Source: Roseiarcus fermentans (lineage in GTDB: Bacteria > Pseudomonadota > Alphaproteobacteria > Rhizobiales > Beijerinckiaceae). Taken from it: DNA of 64,000 bases. The position numbers and the translations under genes were made by a program. Position 1 is the stretch's first letter. The number at the start of each line of letters is the position of its first letter. This document shows positions 53,653 through 61,600 of this stretch, piece after piece. The notes under the pieces are model-generated. The model had not been told where the DNA came from, searched no databases, and was given only the letters and a program-made list of their open reading frames with translations. The stretch lies in the NCBI RefSeq assembly GCF_003315135.1, contig NZ_QNRK01000003.1, positions 124,001 through 188,000 of the forward strand, written 5' to 3'.

Positions 53653-54579
53653 ATGGACAACGCAAAGTCGACCGGGGATGTCGCGCTCGGCATTCGCCGT
53701 CGCGTCTTCGAGCATTCGATCCGCAACAACGGCGGCTACATGAGCCAGGCGTGTTCGGCGGCCGAACAGCTCGCCTGGCTCTACAACGAGGAACTGCGCC
53801 TCGGCGAACCCACGCTGCCGATGATCCCGAAACCCTTCGGCGGCGTCCCGAGCGCGGGAAACACGGACTATCAAACCGGCGCCGGCTACAATGGGCCGGC
53901 CGAGCCGCAATACGACCGCCTGTTCATCGCGCCCGCGCATTACGCGCTGGTCGCCTATGCGACGCTGATCGAGGTGGGCCGAATGGCGCCCGAAGGCCTC
54001 GAGATGTTCAACAAGGACGGCTCCTCGGTCGAGATGATCGGCGCCGAGCATTCTCCCGGCATGGAGATGCACAACGGCACGCTCGGCATCGGCCTTTCGA
54101 CCGGGGCGGGCCTCGCCTGGGGGCGTCGCCGCAAGGGCGAACCCGGCCGGGTCTGGGTGTTCATGTCGGACGGCGAGGTGCAGGAGGGCCAGGTCTGGGA
54201 AGCCGTGCAGGCCGCGGCCTACCACGCCATCGACAATCTCTACGCCATCATGGACGTCAACGCCCAGCAGTGCGACGGCGCGATGGAAAGCGTGATGGAC
54301 GCCCGCGACATCCGGGCGAAGTTCGAGGCGTTCGGCGCCCGCTGCGTCGAGATCGACGGCCACGACCTCGAGGCGTTGCGCCAGGCCGCGCGGGAACCGC
54401 ACCCGGGCAAGCCGCTGATCATCCTCGCCCACACCGTTCCCTATCGGGGAATGAGCTTCCTCAAGCGCCGATTCCCGCGGCTGCACTACGTCCGCTTCCA
54501 GTCTGAGGAGGAGCGGGCGGACATGAACGGCGCCATCGCCGAGGAACTCGGAATCCCGCCCGTCGATTACGCTCATTGA
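53653..54579 (+). CDS. Transketolase, N-terminal (TPP-binding) subunit
   Basis: A 308-residue split transketolase half. The start region RRRVFEHSIRNNGGYMSQACSAAEQL is followed by FIAPAHYALVAYA, NGTLGIGLSTGAGLAWGRR and the TPP motif SDGEVQEGQVWEAVQAAAYHAIDNLYAIMDVNAQQ. The usual GDG of the TPP motif reads SDG here. Transketolases move a two-carbon ketol unit between sugars using TPP. The start at 53653 has GGAG eight bases ahead. The frame is open upstream to 53458 but overlaps the binding-protein gene. The C-terminal half follows 10 bp later. Confidence 0.9.
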   Translation: MDNAKSTGDVALGIRRRVFEHSIRNNGGYMSQACSAAEQLAWLYNEELRLGEPTLPMIPKPFGGVPSAGNTDYQTGAGYNGPAEPQYDRLFIAPAHYALVAYATLIEVGRMAPEGLEMFNKDGSSVEMIGAEHSPGMEMHNGTLGIGLSTGAGLAWGRRRKGEPGRVWVFMSDGEVQEGQVWEAVQAAAYHAIDNLYAIMDVNAQQCDGAMESVMDARDIRAKFEAFGARCVEIDGHDLEALRQAAREPHPGKPLIILAHTVPYRGMSFLKRRFPRLHYVRFQSEEERADMNGAIAEELGIPPVDYAH

Positions 54580-54589
54580 GGTCGCGCCC

Positions 54590-55594
54590 ATGGTCGAGAT
54601 GGTCACACGTCCCTACGCCGGCGCCTTCGAGGCCTACGCGCTCGCCCACCCCGAGGTGCTCTGCCTGTCGGCGGACCTGACCTCGTCGTGCGAGATCGAC
54701 GGTTTTCGCGACCGCCATCCGGAGCAGTTCGTCTCGCTCGGCATGGCCGAGCAGAACATGATGAGCTTCGCCGGCGGGCTCGGCCTCGCCGGCTTCCGGC
54801 CGTTCCTGCACACCTTCGGCGTCTTCCTCTATCGCCGCCCCTACGATCAGCTGATCGCCTCGGTCGCCTATCCGCGCCGCAAGGTGCGGCTGATGGGGTT
54901 CCTGCCCGGGGTGACGACGCCGGGCGGCATGACGCATCAGGCGATCGAGGACATCTCGGTGATGCGCTCGATCCCCAACATGACGATCCTCGAGACCGGC
55001 GACGCGACCGAGGTCGAATCGATCTGCGCGGCCGCCGACTCGATCGACGGCCCAGTCTATTGCCGCGTGCTGCGCGGCTCCGTGCCGCGCCTGTTCGACA
55101 GCCCGATCGAGGTCGGCCGGATGCGCGAGCTCAGCGCCGGGTCGGACGTGCTGGTCGTCACCGCCGGCGTCGCGACCGAGGAGGCGTTGCGCGCGCGCGG
55201 CGCGCTGAAGGCCGCGGGCGTTTCGATCCGCCACCTCCACATCAACACCGTCAAGCCGTTCGACGAGCGGCCGCTGCTCGACCACATCGCCAGTGTCAAG
55301 CACGGCGTGATCACGCTCGAAAACCACGTCACCGAAGGCGGCATCGGTTCACTGGTCGCCGAGATCATGGCGGATCACGGCGTCGGCAAGCGGCTGATCC
55401 GCCTCGGCCTCAAGGACACCTACGCCCACGGCGGATCGCGGCCCTATCTGATGCGCCACTACGGACTCGACGCCTCGGCGCTGGTCGCGGGCGTCGAAAG
55501 GTTGCTCGGGCGCATATTCGGCGTTACCGAGGCCGACCTCGACGCCGTTCGCGTCGACGCCGTCCATTCGTCCGCCAAGGCGGAGGCGCTATGA
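54590..55594 (+). CDS. Transketolase, C-terminal subunit
   Basis: A 334-residue pyrimidine-binding and C-terminal half. The catalytic Glu lies in FVSLGMAEQNMMSFAGGLGLAGFRPF, with substrate loop GVTTPGGMTHQAIEDISVMRSIPNM and C-terminal domain VTLENHVTEGGIGSLVAEIMA-type segment. The residues PYDQLIASVAYPRRKVRLMG are typical of the DXS/transketolase PYR domain. GAGGT precedes the ATG, and its stop overlaps the RuBisCO-like start (ATGA). With the N-terminal subunit it makes one TPP enzyme, probably acting on the product of the RuBisCO-like protein. Confidence 0.9.
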   Translation: MVEMVTRPYAGAFEAYALAHPEVLCLSADLTSSCEIDGFRDRHPEQFVSLGMAEQNMMSFAGGLGLAGFRPFLHTFGVFLYRRPYDQLIASVAYPRRKVRLMGFLPGVTTPGGMTHQAIEDISVMRSIPNMTILETGDATEVESICAAADSIDGPVYCRVLRGSVPRLFDSPIEVGRMRELSAGSDVLVVTAGVATEEALRARGALKAAGVSIRHLHINTVKPFDERPLLDHIASVKHGVITLENHVTEGGIGSLVAEIMADHGVGKRLIRLGLKDTYAHGGSRPYLMRHYGLDASALVAGVERLLGRIFGVTEADLDAVRVDAVHSSAKAEAL

Positions 55595-56739
55595 CCAGCC
55601 GGTTCGTCGTCCACTATCGCATCTTCGCCTCCAGCCGCGACGAAGCCGCCGAGCGCGCCGCGGGAATCGCCCTCGAGCAGACGGTCGAGATTCCGCGCGA
55701 CGTCGTGCCGCGCGGCTATATCGAGGACGAAATCGTCGGGCGGATCGAGTCGCTCGCCGAGGAGGACGAGGGGCGCCATCTGGCGCGGATCTCCTACAGC
55801 CCCGACAGCGTCGGGGCCGAACTGCCGCAGCTGCTCAACGTCATGTTCGGCAACTCCTCGATCCAGAAGGGGATCAAGGTCGTCGGGCTCGATCTCGGAG
55901 CGACGCTCGCGGAGCGCTTTCCCGGGGCCCGGTTCGGCGTCGACGGCGTGCGCCGGCGCGCCGGGCGGCCGGCGGGAGGGCTGATTGCGCCGGTCATCAA
56001 GCCGCAAGGCAGCGACGCCGACACCCTCGCGGGCATCGCCTATCGCTGTGCGCTCGCCGGGGCGGACGTGGTCAAGGACGATCACGGCCTGACCGACCAG
56101 GCGATGGCGCCGTTCCGGACGCGGTGCGAAAAGGTCGCGTCTGCGGTCGCGCGGGCCAACCGCGAGACGGGCGGCTCGTGCCTCTATTTTCCCAATCTGG
56201 CGGGGCGCAGCGACGACCTGATGGATTTCGCCGGTTTCGCCAGGGATTGTGGCGCGGGCGGCGTCCTCGTCATCCCGGGCCTGTTCGGGTTCGACCTGAT
56301 CCGCCGGCTGGCGGCGGACGAGACGTTCGACTTGCCGATCATGGCGCACCCGAGCTTCCTCGGCAGTTCCGTGCTCTCGGACACGTTCGGTTTCACCCAC
56401 GGCATGATGTTCGGCGTCCTTCAGCGCCTGGCCGGCGCCGACATCTCGATCTTCCCCAACGTCGGCGGCCGATTCGGCTTCAGTGCGGCCGAGTGCCTCG
56501 ACATCGCCGGCGCGTGCCGCGACCCGGCCGGCGTCGGCAGACGGATCTTTCCCAGTCCCGGCGGCGGCATGAGCGTGGAACGCGCCGGCGACATGAAGCA
56601 GATGTACGGCGACGATGTCGTGTTCCTGCTCGGCGGCAGCCTGTTGCGCTACGGCGACCGGATCGGCGAGGCGATCACCGCAATGAGGAGCGCGCTGAGG
56701 GCCGCGAACGGCCGCGCCCAGTCGGAGCCAGCCGACTGA
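55591..56739 (+). CDS. RuBisCO-like protein (form IV)
   Basis: A 382-residue member of the RuBisCO large-chain superfamily. IAPVIKPQGSDADTLAG carries the K175-equivalent Lys (residue 137) and ADVVKDDHGLTDQ the Lys that is carbamylated in true RuBisCO (residue 162), followed by DDH rather than DDE. IMAHPSFLGS, FGFTHGMMFG and FPSPGGGMSVERAGDM are phosphate-site loops. The loop 6 GKLEG motif of true RuBisCO reads NVGGRFGFS, so the K334 equivalent is absent and CO2 fixation is not expected. With MtnA and MtnK it is more likely an enolase or sugar-phosphate isomerase of a methylthioribose-like pathway; a decarboxylase role (as in apionate pathways) is the alternative. Confidence 0.92.
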   Translation: MTSRFVVHYRIFASSRDEAAERAAGIALEQTVEIPRDVVPRGYIEDEIVGRIESLAEEDEGRHLARISYSPDSVGAELPQLLNVMFGNSSIQKGIKVVGLDLGATLAERFPGARFGVDGVRRRAGRPAGGLIAPVIKPQGSDADTLAGIAYRCALAGADVVKDDHGLTDQAMAPFRTRCEKVASAVARANRETGGSCLYFPNLAGRSDDLMDFAGFARDCGAGGVLVIPGLFGFDLIRRLAADETFDLPIMAHPSFLGSSVLSDTFGFTHGMMFGVLQRLAGADISIFPNVGGRFGFSAAECLDIAGACRDPAGVGRRIFPSPGGGMSVERAGDMKQMYGDDVVFLLGGSLLRYGDRIGEAITAMRSALRAANGRAQSEPAD

Positions 56740-56768
56740 GCGCAGCAGTCGGGTTCGATGCGCTGAAA

Positions 56769-57077
56769 TCAGAGGCCCGAGGCAGGAGGGGCGAGTCGCC
56801 CGCCGCCGACGATCATCCTGTACACCACGAGCACGACGATCGCTCCGATCACCGCGACGATCAGGCTCCACAGATTGAGGCCCGTCACCCCACGTTCGCC
56901 GAACGCGCTGAACAGGTACCCGCCGACCACGGCGCCGATGACGCCGAGGACGATGTCCATGACGATTCCCTCGCCCGTTCTGTTCACGATCTTGCTGCCT
57001 ATGAATCCCGCGATCAAACCGAGAATAATCCAACTGACAAAGCCCATGTAAGGAGCAGTGTTCGCAACGTTGTCCAT
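56769..57077 (-). CDS. GlsB/YeaQ/YmgE-family stress membrane protein
   Basis: A 102-residue, three-TM protein (FVSWIILGLIAGFIGSKIVN, GIVMDIVLGVIGAVVGGYLF, LWSLIVAVIGAIVVLVVYRM) with the conserved Gly-rich transglycosylase-associated pattern. These small proteins are stress-induced in many bacteria; the molecular role is unclear. The start at 57077 has GGAG about eight bases ahead. A possible EcfG-type promoter lies upstream (57123-57147). It converges on the RuBisCO-like gene with 29 bp between. Confidence 0.85.
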   Translation of the reverse strand: MDNVANTAPYMGFVSWIILGLIAGFIGSKIVNRTGEGIVMDIVLGVIGAVVGGYLFSAFGERGVTGLNLWSLIVAVIGAIVVLVVYRMIVGGGRLAPPASGL

Positions 57078-57122
57078 GGGAAGGCTCCATTGGCGCTGGT
57101 CATCCGCGACCGCCGACCCAGA

Positions 57123-57147
57123 GACGCCTGGGCGGCGTCGTTGTTCC
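57123..57147 (-). promoter_or_regulatory. Possible EcfG-type promoter for the GlsB-family gene
   Basis: On the minus strand GGAAC (57147-57143), a 16-base spacer and CGTC, one mismatch from CGTT. It is weaker than the one before the DUF1328 gene but sits in the right place, 46 bp before the start. The remaining 170 bp towards the next gene show nothing recognisable. Confidence 0.4.
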
Positions 57148-57318
57148 GCAACCGTCGCGGATTTGCCGGCATGGCGGCCATGCGATTGCGACGCTCTGCC
57201 GGCGGAACAGCGGGCCGTGGGAGGCGCGAAGCCCTCTGGCGCGCCTCGCGGCAATGTGGGGACTCTGCGCGGCGGACCGACATCGCCAACGAATCGACGC
57301 GTCAGATCGGCGGCTGGA

Positions 57319-58059
57319 TCAGTTGATCATAAACCCACCGCAAACCGGCAATTCGACGCCGGTGATGAAGCTCGCCTCATCAGACGCAAAGAAGCACACG
57401 GCGTTGGCAATATCCTGCGGCTGCCCCATGCGGGTCAGCGGCATGCTCTTAAGCCAACCCTCTTTTATCGCTTGCGGAACATCCTTGAGCATATCGGTTT
57501 CGATCACGCCAGGCTCAATCGCGTTCACAGTGATGTTGTAGCGTCCTAATTCCTTGGCGAGCGTTTTCGTCAGCCCGAGCATACCAGCTTTCGCAGCTGC
57601 ATAATTAGCCTGACCGATGTTCCCATAGGCGGATGTTGACGAAATATTGATGATGCGTCCCCATTTCTTTTCTCGCATATAGGGCGCCGCGGCGCTGGTC
57701 AGCAGAAATGTGCCGGTCAGATTCACGTCGATCACCCGTTTCCACTGCTCCAGGGACATCTTATGAAAGATGGCGTCGCTGGTTATGCCGGCATTGTTGA
57801 CAAGAATATCGACGGTTCCAAGTTTCTTTGCGATTGCCGAGATCGCGGCGGTGACGGAGTCCTGACTGCTGACGTCGCAGGGAAGCGCCAGACTTCTCCC
57901 GCCGGACGGGTCGAGTGAATGTGCGCAATCGACTGCAGCGCTTTCGTTGATGTCCAGAATGGCTACCCGGCATCCTTCATCAAGGAGTTTCTTCGCCGTC
58001 GCGGCGCCGATGCCGCGTCCGGCGCCGCTGACGACGGCGACCTCGTTTTGGAATCTCAT
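57319..58059 (-). CDS. FabG-like SDR, 3-oxoacyl reductase/3-hydroxyacyl dehydrogenase type
   Basis: A 246-residue short-chain dehydrogenase. VVSGAGRGIGAATAKKLLDEG, NNAGITSDAIFHKMS, catalytic Ser in NISSTSAYGNIGQ, YAAAKAGMLGLTKTLAKELG and GVELPVCGGFMIN are visible. The ITSDAIFHKM segment is typical of acetoacetyl-CoA/3-oxoacyl reductases. Gene content suggests it interconverts a 3-hydroxy and a 3-keto acid or thioester. GAGGTC precedes the ATG at 58059. Base composition is clearly less GC-rich than in the genes to its left. It is the last gene of the run that begins at the thiolase. Confidence 0.88.
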   Translation of the reverse strand: MRFQNEVAVVSGAGRGIGAATAKKLLDEGCRVAILDINESAAVDCAHSLDPSGGRSLALPCDVSSQDSVTAAISAIAKKLGTVDILVNNAGITSDAIFHKMSLEQWKRVIDVNLTGTFLLTSAAAPYMREKKWGRIINISSTSAYGNIGQANYAAAKAGMLGLTKTLAKELGRYNITVNAIEPGVIETDMLKDVPQAIKEGWLKSMPLTRMGQPQDIANAVCFFASDEASFITGVELPVCGGFMIN

Positions 58060-58174
58060 CACTCGACCTCTTTGACGTCGGGCTGCGGGTTCCGCCCTCG
58101 CGCCTTGACGTCCACGTTGTTCCGGGGCGATCGCGATATCTTGATCGATCAAATCCGCATTTGGCGGTTCACCG

Positions 58175-59041
58175 TTACGGTTTCGGATAGTCGTAGAAAC
58201 CACTGCCCGTCTTCACGCCGAGTTTGCCCTGGGCGACGTAACGCCTGAGAAGCTCGCGCGCTTCGACCGGCAGACCCGGCCGTTCGGCCGCATAATGGTC
58301 CTCGATATCGAGGACCACATCGAGACCGACCTGATCCATCAGCCGGAACGGGGAGGCCTCGGTGGCGAGCACCTCCCGAAAGAGCGCGTCGACGTCCTCC
58401 GGTGTGGCGATCCCCTCGGCGATCACTTGAATCGCCTCGCGTTTGATCGCCGCCCAGACGCGGTTGAAGATCAGGCCGGTGCTTTCCTTCATCGCGACAT
58501 AGGGCGCGAAGCCCCACCGCGGCAGGGTCTCCTTCAGGAAGTGAATATAGGCCTCATCCGTCTTCCCACAGGTCATCAACTCGACAGAGCGTAGCTTCGG
58601 CAGGTAGAAATGCATGTTGAGCACGCGCTCGGGCCGGGTGACCTTGCCGATCACCTCGCTCGATTTATAGGAAGAGGAGTTGGTGGCCAGGATGGCGCCC
58701 GGGGGCGCGAGTCGGTCGAACTCGCCAAAAAGGGCCGTCTTCAGATCCGGTTTCTCCGCCACCGCCTCGACGACGAGCCATGCGTCCCGCACAGCGGAGG
58801 CGAGATCGGGCGCGGTCACGATTCGGCCGGGCGTTGCGCCGGGAATCGTCTTGCAGGCGTCCGCGACCGTCTCGCGCGCATAGGCGGCGCCCTCGTCGGC
58901 GACGCGTTGGTTGCTGTCGTAGGCGCGGACCTCGCCGCCTCGGGTGGCGAACCTCGCGGCGAGCCGTCGACCCATCGTGCCCATGCCGATCACAGCGATC
59001 GGCCGAGACTCCAACTCATCAATCTCCGGAAGCTTGATCAT
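58175..59041 (-). CDS. 3-hydroxyacyl-CoA dehydrogenase-family protein
   Basis: A 288-residue NAD-dependent dehydrogenase. The Rossmann motif is IAVIGMGTMGRRLAARFATRGG, followed by EAVAEKPDLKTALFGEFDRL, LATNSSSYKSSEVIGKV, MHFYLPKLRSVELM (His of the catalytic His-Glu pair) and a C-terminal helical domain ending KTGSGFYDYP. The length fits the short 3-hydroxybutyryl-CoA or carnitine-3-dehydrogenase-like branch, and the HFYLP segment replaces the usual HFFNP. With BKACE next to it, oxidation of a free 3-hydroxy acid to the 3-keto acid is plausible. Confidence 0.87.
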   Translation of the reverse strand: MIKLPEIDELESRPIAVIGMGTMGRRLAARFATRGGEVRAYDSNQRVADEGAAYARETVADACKTIPGATPGRIVTAPDLASAVRDAWLVVEAVAEKPDLKTALFGEFDRLAPPGAILATNSSSYKSSEVIGKVTRPERVLNMHFYLPKLRSVELMTCGKTDEAYIHFLKETLPRWGFAPYVAMKESTGLIFNRVWAAIKREAIQVIAEGIATPEDVDALFREVLATEASPFRLMDQVGLDVVLDIEDHYAAERPGLPVEARELLRRYVAQGKLGVKTGSGFYDYPKP

Positions 59042-59147
59042 TTTCGGCGTCCCTAGTTTCTGTCTTCAATTTGGCGGTCGCTACGCAATCCGCGCGTCGG
59101 TGATGATCCCGAGCCATCCCGCGCTCGCAATGACCTGTGTCCTGTCG

Positions 59148-60077
59148 TCAGCCCGCATTCCTCAGGCTCAGAATGCGCCGGGCTTCGGCGGGAGTCGCCG
59201 GCTCCAGGTCCAGTTCGGCCATGATCCGCGCCATTTTCGCGACCATCTCCGCATTGGTTTTCGCCAGTTTGCCCTTGCTCAGATACAGGTTGTCCTCCAT
59301 GCCGACGCGCACGTGGCCGCCCAGGATCAGCGCCAGCGTCGCATCGGGAAATTCGGCTTTGCCGGCCCCGATCACCGACCAGTTGTAGCTGTCCTTGCCG
59401 AACAGCCGATCGGCGGTCTGATGCATGGTGATGATGTCGTAGGGGCTCGAACCGATCCCGCCGAGGATGCCGGTCACGAATTGCATGGTGATGGGCGGCT
59501 TCACGACGCCGGCCTGGAGCAGATAGGCGATGTTGTGGAGATGCCCGACATCATAGGCCTCGAGCTCCGGCTTCGTTCCGTTCGCGTCCATGATTCGGCA
59601 CATCGCCTCCATGGACTTGAAGGTATTCTGGAAAACGAAGTCCCGGCTCGACTCCAGGAACTGCCCTTCCCAGGGGAACTGGAATTCCTTCAGCTTGTTG
59701 GCGAGCGGGAACATGCCCCAGTTCATCGACCCCGTGTTCATCGAGGCCAGTTCAGGCTTGAACGCCGGCACCACCGCGAGACGTTCCTCGACCGACATTC
59801 CGGCGCCCCCGCCCGTGGTGATGCAGATGACGACGTCGTCGTTGTTCGCCCTGATCCCATCGACGATCCGGCGATAGAGGTTCAGATCGGACGAAGGCTG
59901 GCCGGTTTCGGGGTTGCGGGCATGGATGTGCACGATGGCCGCCCCGGCATTGGCTGCGCCCAGGGCGTTTTCGACGATCTGTTCGGGGGTGATCGGAAGA
60001 TACGGCGTCATGCTGGGAAGGTGAATTGCGCCGGTAATCGCACAGCTGATCACTCTTTTGTTGGATGCTGCGGGCAT
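59148..60077 (-). CDS. BKACE-family beta-keto acid cleavage enzyme
   Basis: A 309-residue TIM-barrel zinc enzyme (DUF849/BKACE). Members react a 3-keto acid with acetyl-CoA to give acetoacetate and a new acyl-CoA. Visible segments are ISCAITGAIHLPSMTPYLPI, zinc ligands in IVHIHARNPETG (His-x-His), ITTGGGAGMSVEERL, MNTGSMNWG, ELEAYDVGHL and GGHVRVGMEDNLYL (His and Glu near the active site). The known 3-keto-5-aminohexanoate and dehydrocarnitine enzymes are members, but the pocket here cannot be assigned by eye. AAGGA precedes the ATG. Confidence 0.92.
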   Translation of the reverse strand: MPAASNKRVISCAITGAIHLPSMTPYLPITPEQIVENALGAANAGAAIVHIHARNPETGQPSSDLNLYRRIVDGIRANNDDVVICITTGGGAGMSVEERLAVVPAFKPELASMNTGSMNWGMFPLANKLKEFQFPWEGQFLESSRDFVFQNTFKSMEAMCRIMDANGTKPELEAYDVGHLHNIAYLLQAGVVKPPITMQFVTGILGGIGSSPYDIITMHQTADRLFGKDSYNWSVIGAGKAEFPDATLALILGGHVRVGMEDNLYLSKGKLAKTNAEMVAKMARIMAELDLEPATPAEARRILSLRNAG

Positions 60078-60160
60078 TGTTGGTGTTCCTTGTCGGTCTC
60101 GTCGTATCGATTCCGAGGGTCGGCCGGCTTTTCACGGCCGACCCTCAGACCCACAGTGGA

Positions 60161-61549
60161 TCAAAGTCCGTTGGGGAAGAGCAGAAAGGCGATCGTCGAG
60201 ATGATCCCCGCGTAAAGCCAGATCAGGAACGTGTAGGGAAGAATATCCTGGAACCGGACCTTGAACGCCCCCAGCACCGGCAGCGCCCAGAACGGCTGGA
60301 TGTTGTTCGCCCATTGGGCGCCGGTGCTGTAGGCGTTGATCGTCTGCGCCACCGACACGCCCAACTGTTGCCCGGCGGGAAGAAGGTAGGGCGCCTCGAT
60401 GACGAACTTCGAACCGCCCGACGGCACGAAGAAATCCATAACGCCCGTGTACAGGAAGACGATCCAGGAAAACGTCCCCGGCGTCGAGATCGACACGAAC
60501 CAATGCGTGATGGTGCCGGCCAGACCCGAATTGCTGATCACGCCGAACAGGCCGGCGTACATCGGGAACTGAACCATGACGCCGAAGGTGGTGCCGACGC
60601 CCTTCTTCACCGAGGCGGTGAAGCTGCGGGGCGATCCATGAAGCAGCAGCGACAGGCCAAGGAAGGCGAAATTGATCGAATTGAGGTCGAGCTTCCCGAA
60701 ACCCTTGGTGTAGACGTAGTTTCCGACCCAGATCAGCATGCCGATCGCGAGCAGACTTTGCAGGATTCGCGACCGATCCCACCGCTCTGCCGGCCGAAGG
60801 GACTTCACGTCTTCCTCGGGCAGAACTGTGGTGAATTCCTTGAAGGTCTCGTCGTCCATCTCGACCGAATTGGCCTTCTTCGGCATCAGGAGGACCGCCA
60901 GGATCGGAATGGTCAAGAACATGAAGAGCTGAAGCGAAAGCAGGAACGGCGACAGCGCGGTTTGCGTGAGCGGAATGACCCCGATCACTTTCTCCATGAA
61001 ATTCCCCGGGGTCGCCACCACCAGCGGCGCCGACTGCGACGGGCCGTTGCACATGATGTTGACCAGGCCGTACGTCAAAGCGGCGATGAACGGGTAATGG
61101 ATGCCGAGTCCGCGCTTACGGACGGCGAGTTCGCGGCCCATGACCATGCAGAACATGAGCCCGACACCCCAGTGGATCCAGGCGACGACGCCGCCGACCA
61201 GGCAAAACAGAACAATGGATCCGGCGCGGGTTTTCGGCTTGTCCACCACCGCCACGATGAAGCGCTTGACCAGCTTGGAATCGGCAATGACGAAACCGGT
61301 GATCATCAATATACATAGCTGCATGGCGAATGTCAGCAGGATCCAAAAGCTTCCAGCGTAAAAATTGATCAGATCGAAGATACCGAATTTTGTCAGGCAA
61401 AGCGCCATGACAAATACGATAACTGTCAAAACAAGGACAAACACCATGGAGTCTGGAACCCAGTTCAAACTCCATTCTGTAAATTTGTCGATTAAACCCG
61501 CCGCTCTAGGCGGTTGTTTAACGTTGATTTCTGTGCTTGCATTGGTCAT
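60161..61549 (-). CDS. atoE: Short-chain fatty acid transporter, AtoE family
   Basis: A 462-residue membrane protein with about 11-12 TM helices. NWVPDSMVFVLVLTVIVFVM, VAWIHWGVGLMFCMVMGREL, NIMCNGPSQSAPLVVATPGNF, MVQFPMYAGLFGVISNSGLA and FFVPSGGSKFVIEAPYLLPA are hallmarks of the AtoE/short-chain fatty acid uptake family. It probably imports the acid that this cluster degrades. GGGAGG lies before the ATG. It follows the thiolase by 51 bp, with BKACE 83 bp downstream. Confidence 0.93.
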   Translation of the reverse strand: MTNASTEINVKQPPRAAGLIDKFTEWSLNWVPDSMVFVLVLTVIVFVMALCLTKFGIFDLINFYAGSFWILLTFAMQLCILMITGFVIADSKLVKRFIVAVVDKPKTRAGSIVLFCLVGGVVAWIHWGVGLMFCMVMGRELAVRKRGLGIHYPFIAALTYGLVNIMCNGPSQSAPLVVATPGNFMEKVIGVIPLTQTALSPFLLSLQLFMFLTIPILAVLLMPKKANSVEMDDETFKEFTTVLPEEDVKSLRPAERWDRSRILQSLLAIGMLIWVGNYVYTKGFGKLDLNSINFAFLGLSLLLHGSPRSFTASVKKGVGTTFGVMVQFPMYAGLFGVISNSGLAGTITHWFVSISTPGTFSWIVFLYTGVMDFFVPSGGSKFVIEAPYLLPAGQQLGVSVAQTINAYSTGAQWANNIQPFWALPVLGAFKVRFQDILPYTFLIWLYAGIISTIAFLLFPNGL

Positions 61550-61600
61550 GTTGATCCTCCCGAGGACCGGTGGTTTTCCAAGTAAGATTGATGGTCTGGG

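Noticed and set aside
55591-56739. True RuBisCO large subunit
   Set aside because: The loop 6 Lys and the DDE ligand set are not conserved and no small subunit or phosphoribulokinase is nearby.
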